Part shown: piece by piece, positions 34,782 to 41,671 of the stretch
Layout of the letters: each line of letters opens with the position of its first letter
Numbering within the stretch: the first letter of the stretch is position 1
Assembly (NCBI RefSeq): GCF_002933955.1
Contig: NZ_BEWW01000047.1
Span: forward strand, 1 to 41,671
DNA: 41,671 nucleotides
Direction: 5' to 3'
DNA from: Prevotella sp. MGM2
GTDB lineage: Bacteria > Bacteroidota > Bacteroidia > Bacteroidales > Bacteroidaceae
Made by a program: the position numbers and the translations under genes
The notes under the pieces: generated by a model
Databases searched by the model: none
The model's input: only the letters and a program-made list of their open reading frames with translations
Told to the model about the DNA's origin: nothing

Positions 34782-37607
34782 ATGAAAACCCTCCCTATCA
34801 TCTTGCTCTGGTGCATAACCATCAGTGCGGCCGCACAAAACTTCAGTTTGCGCGGCAAAGTGACCGATGCAATCACTCAAACTCCAGTAACATCGGCCCG
34901 GGTAGAACTGCTGCAAGGCCGCGATTCCACCGTGTATGTACGCACCCAAACTGCCCCCGACGGAAGTTTCACACTCACGCCGCGGCGGGCGGGCGACTAT
35001 ACGTTGCGCGTGGCCTCTTTGGGCTATCATCCGCAGAGCCGCAAGGTGAAACTCACCGCTCAAAATCCTGTTATCGACACCCTCAACATCTCCCTCATGA
35101 CCAATGACGTGGTGCTGGGCGAAGCCACCGTTACCGCCCTCGCACGCCTGCTCACGGTGAAGCAGGACACGATGGAGTTTCACACCGATGCCCTCCGTCT
35201 GCCGCCCGGCTCTGCCCTGAGCGCAACCATCAAGCTGTTGCCTGGCTTCGAAATGGACAAGGACGGCAAAATTACCTATCAGGGCAAGGAGGTGAAGAGT
35301 GTGCTCGTGGGAGGCAAAGAGTTTTTCGGCGACATACAGACGGCGCTGGCCAACATGCCTGCCGATGCCGTTGAAACCATTTCGACCTACGAGAAAACAG
35401 ATGAGGATAAAGAGTTCAGAGGAAAGGTGGACGATGACAAGGCCATGGTAATTGACCTGAAAATCAAAAAGGAATATCTGGCCTCCTGGAACATCAACAC
35501 CGACATGGCCTACGGCACGGAAGACCGCTATGTGGCCAAAGGCTTCGCCTCTACTTTCACCGACCGCCGCCGGATGGCCATTTTCGGTTCGGTGAACAAC
35601 GTGAGCGAAAACCAGCAGGTAGACGAAAACGGTAACTGGAACTATTACAGCAGCGCAAACGGACTCTACACCTATCGGAAAGCCGGCGCCATGTTTGCGT
35701 GGGACAACGGCAAGAAAAACAAAGAGACCGGACACTTCAAGGCCAATCTCAACGCCAACATCTCCTACAACAACGGACTGTACAACCAGCAGAGCAATAG
35801 AGAAACATTCATGCCCGACAACAACTCGCAATTCTCCTACAGCCGTGACCGCCGGTGGAACCGCCAGAAAAATGCCAACGGAAACGGCCACATGGTGTGG
35901 AACATCGACACACTCAAGCGACTGAGTCTGTACGGGAATTTCAGCCTGTACAAATCGTTCGGAAAAAACGACTTGATCAGTTCCACCTACAACAGCCGTC
36001 AGGAAACCGACGATCCGGCCTACGAACTGAACCGGCCCGACCTTCCGGACGGCCTGCGGCAGCAAGGCATCAACTCGATGAAAAGTACCGAACGCTCAGA
36101 GAGAGATTATGAGTATTACTTCTTCTTCATAAATTATCAGCATTTGTTCGAAAAGGACAAACACGGTATTCACTTATATGCCAGTACCACTCACGAGAAG
36201 AACAGAGGGCAGACGGACTATCTGACTACCTACCGCTATTTCAGGCCTGATGCGCCAAGACCGGAGTATTTCAACCGCCAATACGACGACACCCCCGGCC
36301 AGAACCACTCCTATGACCTGTCAGCCTACTATTTCTGGAATATAAACAAACATTTCTCGCTCGAAGCCGGATATTCTTTCTCCCATGAACAAGATCAAAA
36401 TGACCGTAACCTCTACCAGCTCGACCGCTACGAAGGCTATAACTCCGATAACCTTCCCATAGGCTTCCGCCCCTCCACGGCCGACTCGCTCAATGCTGTC
36501 ATCAACATAGAAAACTCCCGGTGGTCCACAACTTACAACAACTCACATGGAGGAAATCTGGCCTTTGAAGGTAAATTCAAGAATATTGAGTTCAACACAA
36601 ACATTACCGCAAATGCCTACGATGAACGACTTTATTTCCTGCACAACGGCACGCATTATTCGCCTTCGCACAACTATTGGCAATTATATCCCAATGCCTA
36701 CTTCAAATGGAACTTTACCAAAAACGGGAATGTCAGGCTGAGATATTACGGTGGGCCAGGCCGTCCCGAGCTGCAAGAACTGCTGCCGATAACGGACAAC
36801 AGCAACGAAATGAACATTATCCGCAACAATCCCAACCTGAAGGATACGTGGAACAACAATATTAACTTGAACGGACAATGGTTCAACACCCAGCGGGGAG
36901 ACAATTACAACATATACGTCAATTTCGACCAACAGTCCAATGCCATTGTCAACACGATTACCGTGGATCCCGTCACCGGAACCCGCTATACCGACAAAGT
37001 CAACGTAAACGGACATTACTCCATCTACGGACGGCTGTCCACAGAGCAACCGCTCGACACAGCCCGCCGGTGGATACTCTCTACCTCGGTGTCAAGTTCG
37101 GCCAACCGACGCCGCTCTTACATAGGAAAAGAGCTCAGCACCAACCATAACTACAGTGCCATCGTCAATCCATCCATCCGATACCGCAGAGACAAATGGA
37201 GCTTACGTCTTTCGGCAAGCTATACCGGCGAGTTCTCACGCTACGACAACAACACTGCCTACAACCAGAACGGCCATATTTTCCAAGCACAGCTGGCGCC
37301 TCAGGTGGAACTGCCTTTCGGCATGAAAATCAGCACTGATTTGGGTTACTACAAGCGGACAGGATACAGTGACAACCAGCTTAACCACCACCAGTGGCTA
37401 TGGAACGCAAACATCTCGCAAACTTTCCTGAAGAACAAGGCGCTCACCGTACAGTTGCAATGGGTCGACATCCTGCGGCAGCGTACTTCGGAATATAACG
37501 TACAGACAGCATCGTTACGATCATACACGCGCACAGACGCCTTCCTAAGCTACGCGCTCCTGCATGTCATATACAATTTCAACCTGAAAGGAAAAGGCCC
37601 AAAATAA
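34782..37607 (+). CDS. TonB-dependent-receptor-like outer-membrane beta-barrel protein with carboxypeptidase-regulatory-like domain
   Basis: A 941-residue protein from the ATG at 34782, chosen because a signal peptide begins there (MKTLPIILLWCITISAAAQN); the frame is open upstream to 34680. Residues about 22-105 form a carboxypeptidase-regulatory-like domain (LRGKVTDAITQTPVTSARVEL). A plug-like part follows (about 120-225: LLPGFEMDKDGKITYQGKEV, then VLVGGKEFFGD). The rest is a large beta-barrel rich in Asn, Tyr and Trp, ending in LLHVIYNFNLKGKG. This is the OMP_b-brl_3 type rather than SusC: no SusD partner and no SusC signature region is seen. Ligand unknown. A G8 tract lies just upstream of its promoter. 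Confidence 0.88.
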   Translation: MKTLPIILLWCITISAAAQNFSLRGKVTDAITQTPVTSARVELLQGRDSTVYVRTQTAPDGSFTLTPRRAGDYTLRVASLGYHPQSRKVKLTAQNPVIDTLNISLMTNDVVLGEATVTALARLLTVKQDTMEFHTDALRLPPGSALSATIKLLPGFEMDKDGKITYQGKEVKSVLVGGKEFFGDIQTALANMPADAVETISTYEKTDEDKEFRGKVDDDKAMVIDLKIKKEYLASWNINTDMAYGTEDRYVAKGFASTFTDRRRMAIFGSVNNVSENQQVDENGNWNYYSSANGLYTYRKAGAMFAWDNGKKNKETGHFKANLNANISYNNGLYNQQSNRETFMPDNNSQFSYSRDRRWNRQKNANGNGHMVWNIDTLKRLSLYGNFSLYKSFGKNDLISSTYNSRQETDDPAYELNRPDLPDGLRQQGINSMKSTERSERDYEYYFFFINYQHLFEKDKHGIHLYASTTHEKNRGQTDYLTTYRYFRPDAPRPEYFNRQYDDTPGQNHSYDLSAYYFWNINKHFSLEAGYSFSHEQDQNDRNLYQLDRYEGYNSDNLPIGFRPSTADSLNAVINIENSRWSTTYNNSHGGNLAFEGKFKNIEFNTNITANAYDERLYFLHNGTHYSPSHNYWQLYPNAYFKWNFTKNGNVRLRYYGGPGRPELQELLPITDNSNEMNIIRNNPNLKDTWNNNINLNGQWFNTQRGDNYNIYVNFDQQSNAIVNTITVDPVTGTRYTDKVNVNGHYSIYGRLSTEQPLDTARRWILSTSVSSSANRRRSYIGKELSTNHNYSAIVNPSIRYRRDKWSLRLSASYTGEFSRYDNNTAYNQNGHIFQAQLAPQVELPFGMKISTDLGYYKRTGYSDNQLNHHQWLWNANISQTFLKNKALTVQLQWVDILRQRTSEYNVQTASLRSYTRTDAFLSYALLHVIYNFNLKGKGPK

Positions 37608-37618
37608 TCCGGCCTCTG

Positions 37619-37673
37619 GCTATAAATCATCGTCCCCCCAGCCTATCCGACTGGGGGGACGATGATTTATAGC
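37619..37673. terminator. Bidirectional terminator between convergent genes
   Basis: A 23-base perfect stem (37619-37641 with 37651-37673) and a 9-base loop, containing C6 and G6 runs. It serves the barrel gene from the left and the flavoprotein gene from the right. Confidence 0.88.
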
Positions 37674-37718
37674 GATTATCAAAAATAAAGAGACATTCTT
37701 GCAAACAGCAACGGCAAA

Positions 37719-38945
37719 CTACCGGGCTGCCATTGCACGGGCTGCCACAAAGGCCGTGGTCCACGCCGCCTGAAAATTGAAACCGCCCGTAACGGCATCC
37801 ACATCAAGCACCTCGCCTGCAAAGTAAAGTCCGGCACAGTGCCTGCTTTCCATCGTCAGGGCATTGACTGACGAAAGTGCCACACCGCCGCAGGTGACAA
37901 ATTCATCGCGATAAGTTCCTTTTCCCTCTATGGCATAAGCATCTGCGGTCAGGACATTTGCCAGGCGGTTGAGGCTTTTCCCACCTAACTCACCGCAAAG
38001 TTGCTCCTCACAAAGTCCGCAACGCCGGAGCAAGTAAAGCCATAACCGTTGCTGCAGGCCGTAAGGATGCAAAGTGCCAAGTTGTTTGCGCGGGTTGTCG
38101 GACAACATTTTCTGCAAGTAGCCGCGCACGGTTTCCATATTCACTTCTCCCGCCCAACTTACCTGCAATGGCGAACGGTAGCCGGCATCGTGGAGATGGC
38201 GTGCGGCATAAGAAGATAATTTCAATATGGCGGGACCGCTCAGTCCCCAATGAGTGATGAGCAAAGCACCACGGCTACGGAACTTTGTTCCCGGAATAGA
38301 AACCTGAGCCGCTTCCACAACAAGTCCCATCATTGCCGTCAGATCTTTATGAAGAATAGAAAAAGTGTAAAGCGACGGACAAGGTGTTTCCATCTTGTGA
38401 CCAAGTGCCGCCAAATAATCAAAACCTTCAGAGCGGGGAGCGCCACCTGTGGTCACAGCCACCCGGTCAAACCTCTCAGCGGAATGCCCCTCGCCGGAAA
38501 AGAGAACCTCCAGCCCACCCTCTTCATGTCGTTTCACCGCCTTGACCGGATGGCCGAGACGTACTTCCACTCCAAGCCGACCGGCCTGATGGGTGAGGCA
38601 CGATATGACTGCCGCCGAATCCTGTACGGCGGGAAAAACACAATCGTCATCCTGTGTGACAAGTTTCACACCATGCGCCTCAAACCACCTGTAAGCATCC
38701 TCGTGGCTGAATTCGCGCAACAAACGCTTCATCAGCCGGGCACCGCGGGGATAGATGTGTGAGAGGTCATCTACGTGTGCGAACGAATTGGTCAGATTAC
38801 ACCGGCCACCACCCGACACCCGTACTTTTGCCAATACACGCCCGGCACGTTCGAATATGATCACACGGTTTTCGGGAACTGCCTGCTTAAGATGTATGGC
38901 GAGGAAAAAACCGGCAGCACCGCCACCGACAATCGCTATCTTCAT
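37719..38945 (-). CDS. NAD(P)/FAD-dependent oxidoreductase, YhiN/HI0933 type
   Basis: A 408-residue flavoprotein from the ATG at 38945 (MKIAIVGGGAAGFFLAIHL); the frame stays open to 39056 but the Rossmann motif marks the true start. Family signatures: GGGAAG at the N-terminus, VRVSGGGRCNLTNS near 54-67, VAVTTGGAP in the middle, and the C-terminal CAGLYFAGEVLDVDAVTGGFNFQAAW stretch (a motif zone near 370-398). The family is widespread with no settled substrate; one part of it is called BaiN-like. Its promoter is a TTG (39027-39025), 20 bases, TACTTTTG (39004-38997) on the minus strand. Confidence 0.92.
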   Translation of the reverse strand: MKIAIVGGGAAGFFLAIHLKQAVPENRVIIFERAGRVLAKVRVSGGGRCNLTNSFAHVDDLSHIYPRGARLMKRLLREFSHEDAYRWFEAHGVKLVTQDDDCVFPAVQDSAAVISCLTHQAGRLGVEVRLGHPVKAVKRHEEGGLEVLFSGEGHSAERFDRVAVTTGGAPRSEGFDYLAALGHKMETPCPSLYTFSILHKDLTAMMGLVVEAAQVSIPGTKFRSRGALLITHWGLSGPAILKLSSYAARHLHDAGYRSPLQVSWAGEVNMETVRGYLQKMLSDNPRKQLGTLHPYGLQQRLWLYLLRRCGLCEEQLCGELGGKSLNRLANVLTADAYAIEGKGTYRDEFVTCGGVALSSVNALTMESRHCAGLYFAGEVLDVDAVTGGFNFQAAWTTAFVAARAMAAR

Positions 38946-38996
38946 ATAATAGGGAGATAATATCTGTTTGAAAGAAATGTCATACTTTTGGACATT

Positions 38997-39027
38997 CAAA
39001 AGTAATAAAAACTTAGTATAGGAGCAA
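38997..39027 (-). promoter_or_regulatory. Promoter of the YhiN-type flavoprotein gene
   Basis: Minus strand TTG, 20-base spacer, TACTTTTG; about 50 bases before the ATG. The -7 box is the mirror of another TACTTTTG on the plus strand (38983-38990), forming an 8-base inverted repeat. Confidence 0.65.
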
Positions 39028-39122
39028 TGAGAAAACGCTTTTACAGACTTTTTCACCTGATCAAATCTTTGAAAACCGTAATTATGGTAGTATTATCCGT
39101 AATGGAAGTAAAGAAAAAGTAA
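39027..39122 (+). CDS. Possible 31-residue small membrane-associated protein
   Basis: An ATG at 39027 preceded by AGGAG with a 3-base gap, a strong Shine-Dalgarno unusual in this phylum. It encodes 31 residues: a very basic head (MRKRFYRLFHLIKSLK), a hydrophobic stretch (TVIMVVLSVM) and a basic tail (EVKKK). A plus-strand -7 box, TACTTTTG, is at 38983-38990, but without a well-spaced -33. I recognise no family. It lies between divergent flavoprotein and Dxs-family genes and ends about 50 bases before the latter. It could be a chance frame. Confidence 0.4.
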   Translation: MRKRFYRLFHLIKSLKTVIMVVLSVMEVKKK

Positions 39123-39133
39123 TCAGTTCTTCG

Positions 39134-39141
39134 TATTTTTG
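39134..39141 (+). promoter_or_regulatory. -7 promoter element for the Dxs-family gene
   Basis: TATTTTTG about 30 bases before the ATG at 39172; -33 region weak. Confidence 0.5.
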
Positions 39142-39171
39142 CCCTCAGAAACTTCAAAAAACATAAATATC

Positions 39172-40932
39172 ATGTATTTGGAACAAATCAATTCACCAGC
39201 CGATGTCAAACGACTGAATATAGAACAATTGCCCGTACTGGCCGATGAAGTGCGGACGGCCTTGCTTGAAAAACTTTCGCAACACGGCGGACATATCGGC
39301 CCAAACTTCGGCATGGTGGAAGCAACCATAGCACTACACTACGTATTCAATTCACCCGAAGACAAACTGGTGTTTGACGTCAGCCACCAAACGTATGTCC
39401 ATAAAATGCTGACCGGCCGCAGAGAGGCCTTCACCTCGGCAGAACACTACGATGATGTGTCGGGCTACTCTGAGCCTGCGGAAAGCCAACATGACCATTT
39501 CATCATAGGGCATACCTCTACTTCAATAAGTCTGGCGCTCGGGCTGGCCAAAGGACGCGATCTGAGAGGAGGCAACGAGAACATTGTGGCCATTATTGGC
39601 GACGGGTCGCTCAGCGGCGGCGAAGCTCTCGAAGGCCTCAATGTGGCTGGAGAATTAAGCACAAATTTTATCATCGTGGTAAACGACAACCAAATGTCCA
39701 TTGCGGAAAACCACGGTGGCATGTATCGCAATCTGCTGCAATTGCGCGAATCGAAAGGAACATGTTCCTGCAATCTCTTCAAAGCCATGGGGCTGGACTA
39801 CTTGTATGTGGAAGAAGGCAACGACCCGGCCGCTGTAATCGAAGCGCTTCAAAAAGTAAAAGACACAGGCCATCCCATTGTCGTACATATCAACACGCTG
39901 AAAGGAAAAGGTTTCCAACTGGCGGAACAAGAAAAAGAACGCTTTCATTGGGGATTACCGTTTGACAAAGAAACCGGCGAAACACGACCGGAATACGTTC
40001 ATGCCGGAGAAGACTATCACAGTCTTACTGCTAAAATCCTACTAAAGGAAATGCAAAATGACCCTTCGGTAGTGGCCATTACTGCGGGAACCCCAGCCGT
40101 AATGGGCTTTGGACCAGAACAACGGCGTGCCGCCGGCCGGCAGTTCATAGACGTAGGCATTGCCGAAGAAACAGCTGTAGCCATGGCCTCCGGCATCGCC
40201 AAACGAGGAGCGCACCCGGTATTCGGTGTCTACAGCACTTTTGTACAACGCACTTACGACCAGCTATCTCAGGATCTCTGCATCAACAACAATCCCGCGA
40301 CACTGCTCGTTTATGTTGGGACTCTTACCGGAATGAATGATGTAACGCACTTAGGATTTTTCGACATTCCTCTGATAGCCAACATTCCCAACATGATTTA
40401 TCTGGCACCCACTTCTAAAGAAGAATTCATAGCCATGCTACATTGGAGCCTTCACCAAACGGCCTGCCCCGTCAGCATACGCGTACCGGCTAACGGCGCT
40501 ATTTCAACAAATCAAAAGATTGAATACGACTTCAATGAAATCAACAAATATCAGGTGACTCGCCACGGACAGAAAGTAGCCATATTGGGATTGGGCAGTT
40601 TTTATCAGTTAGGTGAATGTGTCTGCGATATTCTGAAAAAAGAACACGGACTAGAAGCCACGCTCATCAACCCACGCTTCATTACCGGACTTGACATAAA
40701 TCTGCTCGATAATTTGAAAGACAACCACAATCTGGTAGTCACACTTGAAGACGGCGTACTGGATGGTGGATTCGGCGAAAAAATAGCCCGTTATTATGGT
40801 ACGACTTCTGTTCGTACGCTCTGTAAAGGTGCATCAAAAGCTTTCGCAGACCGGTATGATTATGACGAATTTCTATCTGCCAACCGACTCAAAGCCGAAC
40901 AAATTGTGGAAGATATTCTTGCCAACTGCTAA
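39172..40932 (+). CDS. 1-deoxy-D-xylulose-5-phosphate synthase family protein (short paralogue)
   Basis: A 586-residue thiamine-diphosphate enzyme of the Dxs/transketolase family, started at the ATG of MYLEQINSPADVKRLNIEQL. The N-terminal TPP-binding region has GHTSTSISLALGLAKG (near 112-127) and GDGSLSGGEALEGLN (near 142-156); the pyrimidine-binding domain has FIDVGIAEETAVAMASGIA, and a transketolase C-terminal domain ends the protein. It is shorter than standard Dxs (about 620-640 residues), and Bacteroidales usually carry a longer housekeeping Dxs as well, so this may be a paralogue with a different acceptor or role. It stands alone, without other isoprenoid genes. Confidence 0.85.
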   Translation: MYLEQINSPADVKRLNIEQLPVLADEVRTALLEKLSQHGGHIGPNFGMVEATIALHYVFNSPEDKLVFDVSHQTYVHKMLTGRREAFTSAEHYDDVSGYSEPAESQHDHFIIGHTSTSISLALGLAKGRDLRGGNENIVAIIGDGSLSGGEALEGLNVAGELSTNFIIVVNDNQMSIAENHGGMYRNLLQLRESKGTCSCNLFKAMGLDYLYVEEGNDPAAVIEALQKVKDTGHPIVVHINTLKGKGFQLAEQEKERFHWGLPFDKETGETRPEYVHAGEDYHSLTAKILLKEMQNDPSVVAITAGTPAVMGFGPEQRRAAGRQFIDVGIAEETAVAMASGIAKRGAHPVFGVYSTFVQRTYDQLSQDLCINNNPATLLVYVGTLTGMNDVTHLGFFDIPLIANIPNMIYLAPTSKEEFIAMLHWSLHQTACPVSIRVPANGAISTNQKIEYDFNEINKYQVTRHGQKVAILGLGSFYQLGECVCDILKKEHGLEATLINPRFITGLDINLLDNLKDNHNLVVTLEDGVLDGGFGEKIARYYGTTSVRTLCKGASKAFADRYDYDEFLSANRLKAEQIVEDILANC

Positions 40933-40950
40933 TGTCTGACAAATCATAAG

Positions 40951-40988
40951 GTAAAAGGGAAGTATCAAAGCCTTCCCTTTTACTTTAT
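40951..40988 (+). terminator. Terminator between the Dxs-family gene and the ABC-F gene
   Basis: GTAAAAGGGAAG (40951-40962) pairs perfectly with CTTCCCTTTTAC (40972-40983), followed by TTTAT. The stem is A-rich on one side and T-rich on the other, so it can serve both converging genes. Confidence 0.83.
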
Positions 40989-41033
40989 CTCATCCATTGC
41001 CATGACTATTTGTGGTTTTTCAGAAGATTTACT

Positions 41034-41671
41034 TCAAAGAAGTATTTTCTTACTTATTTTTAAATCTTCAATAAACGTCATATCATGACTGACAACAATC
41101 AAAGTCCCTTCATAATCTTTCAACACATCAGTAAGAATATGAATATTTGCAATATCAATATTGTTTGTGGGTTCGTCTGCAATAATAACATCGGGCGTGC
41201 TTTGGCTAACCATTAGGCAACAAAGGACAAGGCGCATTCTTTCTCCACCGCTTAAATACGCACATTTCTTGTCCCACACCTTCTGAGGAAATAGAAAACG
41301 ATTCAAACATATTTTTAATTCATGCTCAGCCATGACAGAATTAAAACTTGCTACCTGCTCCAATATGGTACTGCTGCTCCGAATTAAAGAATACTCCTGA
41401 TCCAAATACACATATTGCAGATTATCGGTTCTGTACATAGTACCTTCAGTCGGTTCGAGTGTACTAGTAATTAGTTTGAGTAAAGTGCTCTTTCCACTTC
41501 CGTTATTCCCCGCCAGCCAGATACGTTCTCCACTATAAACGGTAAAATCCAAATTGTCCTGCCATAAATTGCTACTTTCTTTATAAGCAAAATTTATCTG
41601 TCGGGCTTCTATCAACTTTTTACGGGTCAAGCCGAAAACACGGTGCATGAATTTTGAGAAAAGTGTTAAAT
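41034..41671 (-). CDS. ABC-F family ATP-binding protein, C-terminal part
   Basis: The last 212 or so residues of a protein whose N-terminal half lies beyond the window; the frame stays open through base 41671. One complete ATP-binding domain is visible: Walker A GNNGSGKSTLLKLI, signature LSGGERMRLVLCCLM, Walker B with DVIIADEPTNNID and the switch histidine in LIVVSHDMTF. The preceding segment (LTRKKLIEARQINFAY) looks like the inter-domain linker running into the second domain. There are no membrane segments, which fits ABC-F proteins that act on ribosomes in translation or antibiotic protection rather than transport. Which ABC-F type cannot be told without the linker. It could also be a single-domain ATPase starting at 41648, which is less likely. 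Confidence 0.8.
   Translation of the reverse strand, partial: LTLFSKFMHRVFGLTRKKLIEARQINFAYKESSNLWQDNLDFTVYSGERIWLAGNNGSGKSTLLKLITSTLEPTEGTMYRTDNLQYVYLDQEYSLIRSSSTILEQVASFNSVMAEHELKICLNRFLFPQKVWDKKCAYLSGGERMRLVLCCLMVSQSTPDVIIADEPTNNIDIANIHILTDVLKDYEGTLIVVSHDMTFIEDLKISKKILL

Noticed and set aside
34749-36065. A 438-codon minus-strand frame opposite the outer-membrane barrel gene
   Set aside because: The plus-strand protein has a signal peptide, recognised domains and the right length; the minus-strand frame has a Val/Gly/His-rich shadow composition.
1-41671. CRISPR arrays, tRNA or rRNA genes, insertion sequences
   Set aside because: No regularly spaced direct repeats, no cloverleaf with CCA-type ends, no rRNA sequence and no transposase frame were seen on reading both strands.

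Overview
The window reads as a chromosomal segment of a Bacteroidales bacterium (Bacteroides, Prevotella or Paraprevotella type; genus not resolved). Three things support this. Promoters have the Bacteroidota form (TTTG or TTG, about 20 bases, then TAnnTTTG). A capsule locus is headed by a UpxY-type NusG paralogue and an invertible promoter. Several genes are typical of the phylum: the long PurF, a DUF4831 protein, a fused NnrD/NnrE, and an outer-membrane barrel with a carboxypeptidase-regulatory-like domain.

Region 1 (1-9960, minus strand) is the promoter-proximal part of a capsular or exopolysaccharide operon. In order of transcription: invertible promoter, an unrecognised 255-residue protein, UpxY-like antiterminator, WecB and WecC (making UDP-ManNAcA), a serine-acetyltransferase-like gene broken at a G6 tract, a membrane acyltransferase containing a G7 tract, a Wzx-type flippase, a polysaccharide pyruvyl transferase, an Fe-S/F420-dehydrogenase-like protein, and the start of a glycosyltransferase that leaves the window. 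The promoter inside the invertible segment (9591-9957) points away from the operon, so the sequenced molecule carries the locus in the OFF orientation.

Region 2 (10583-26411) is housekeeping: rplM-rpsI and rpsB-tsf, each with a structured leader; panB and a HAD phosphatase on the minus strand; purF, carA and carB; yceD-like/rpmF/fabH; era, der and a small lipoprotein. Strong hairpins separate most of these units.

Region 3 (26538-41671) is mixed: rmlA with a large secreted protein, a small HAD protein, NnrD/NnrE, a DUF4831 protein, pyrF, a TonB-dependent-receptor-like barrel, a YhiN-type flavoprotein, a Dxs-family paralogue and the end of an ABC-F ATPase.

The least expected structure is a family of three dispersed intergenic elements at 10101-10362, 26538-26799 and 34264-34525. 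Each is exactly 262 bases. Each has a perfect Bacteroidota promoter with a 20-base spacer, followed at once by a terminator-like hairpin with a T-tract, a palindromic AT-rich core whose arms covary between two copies, and a conserved end. They look like a repeated promoter/terminator or small-RNA module. I do not recognise them as a named family.
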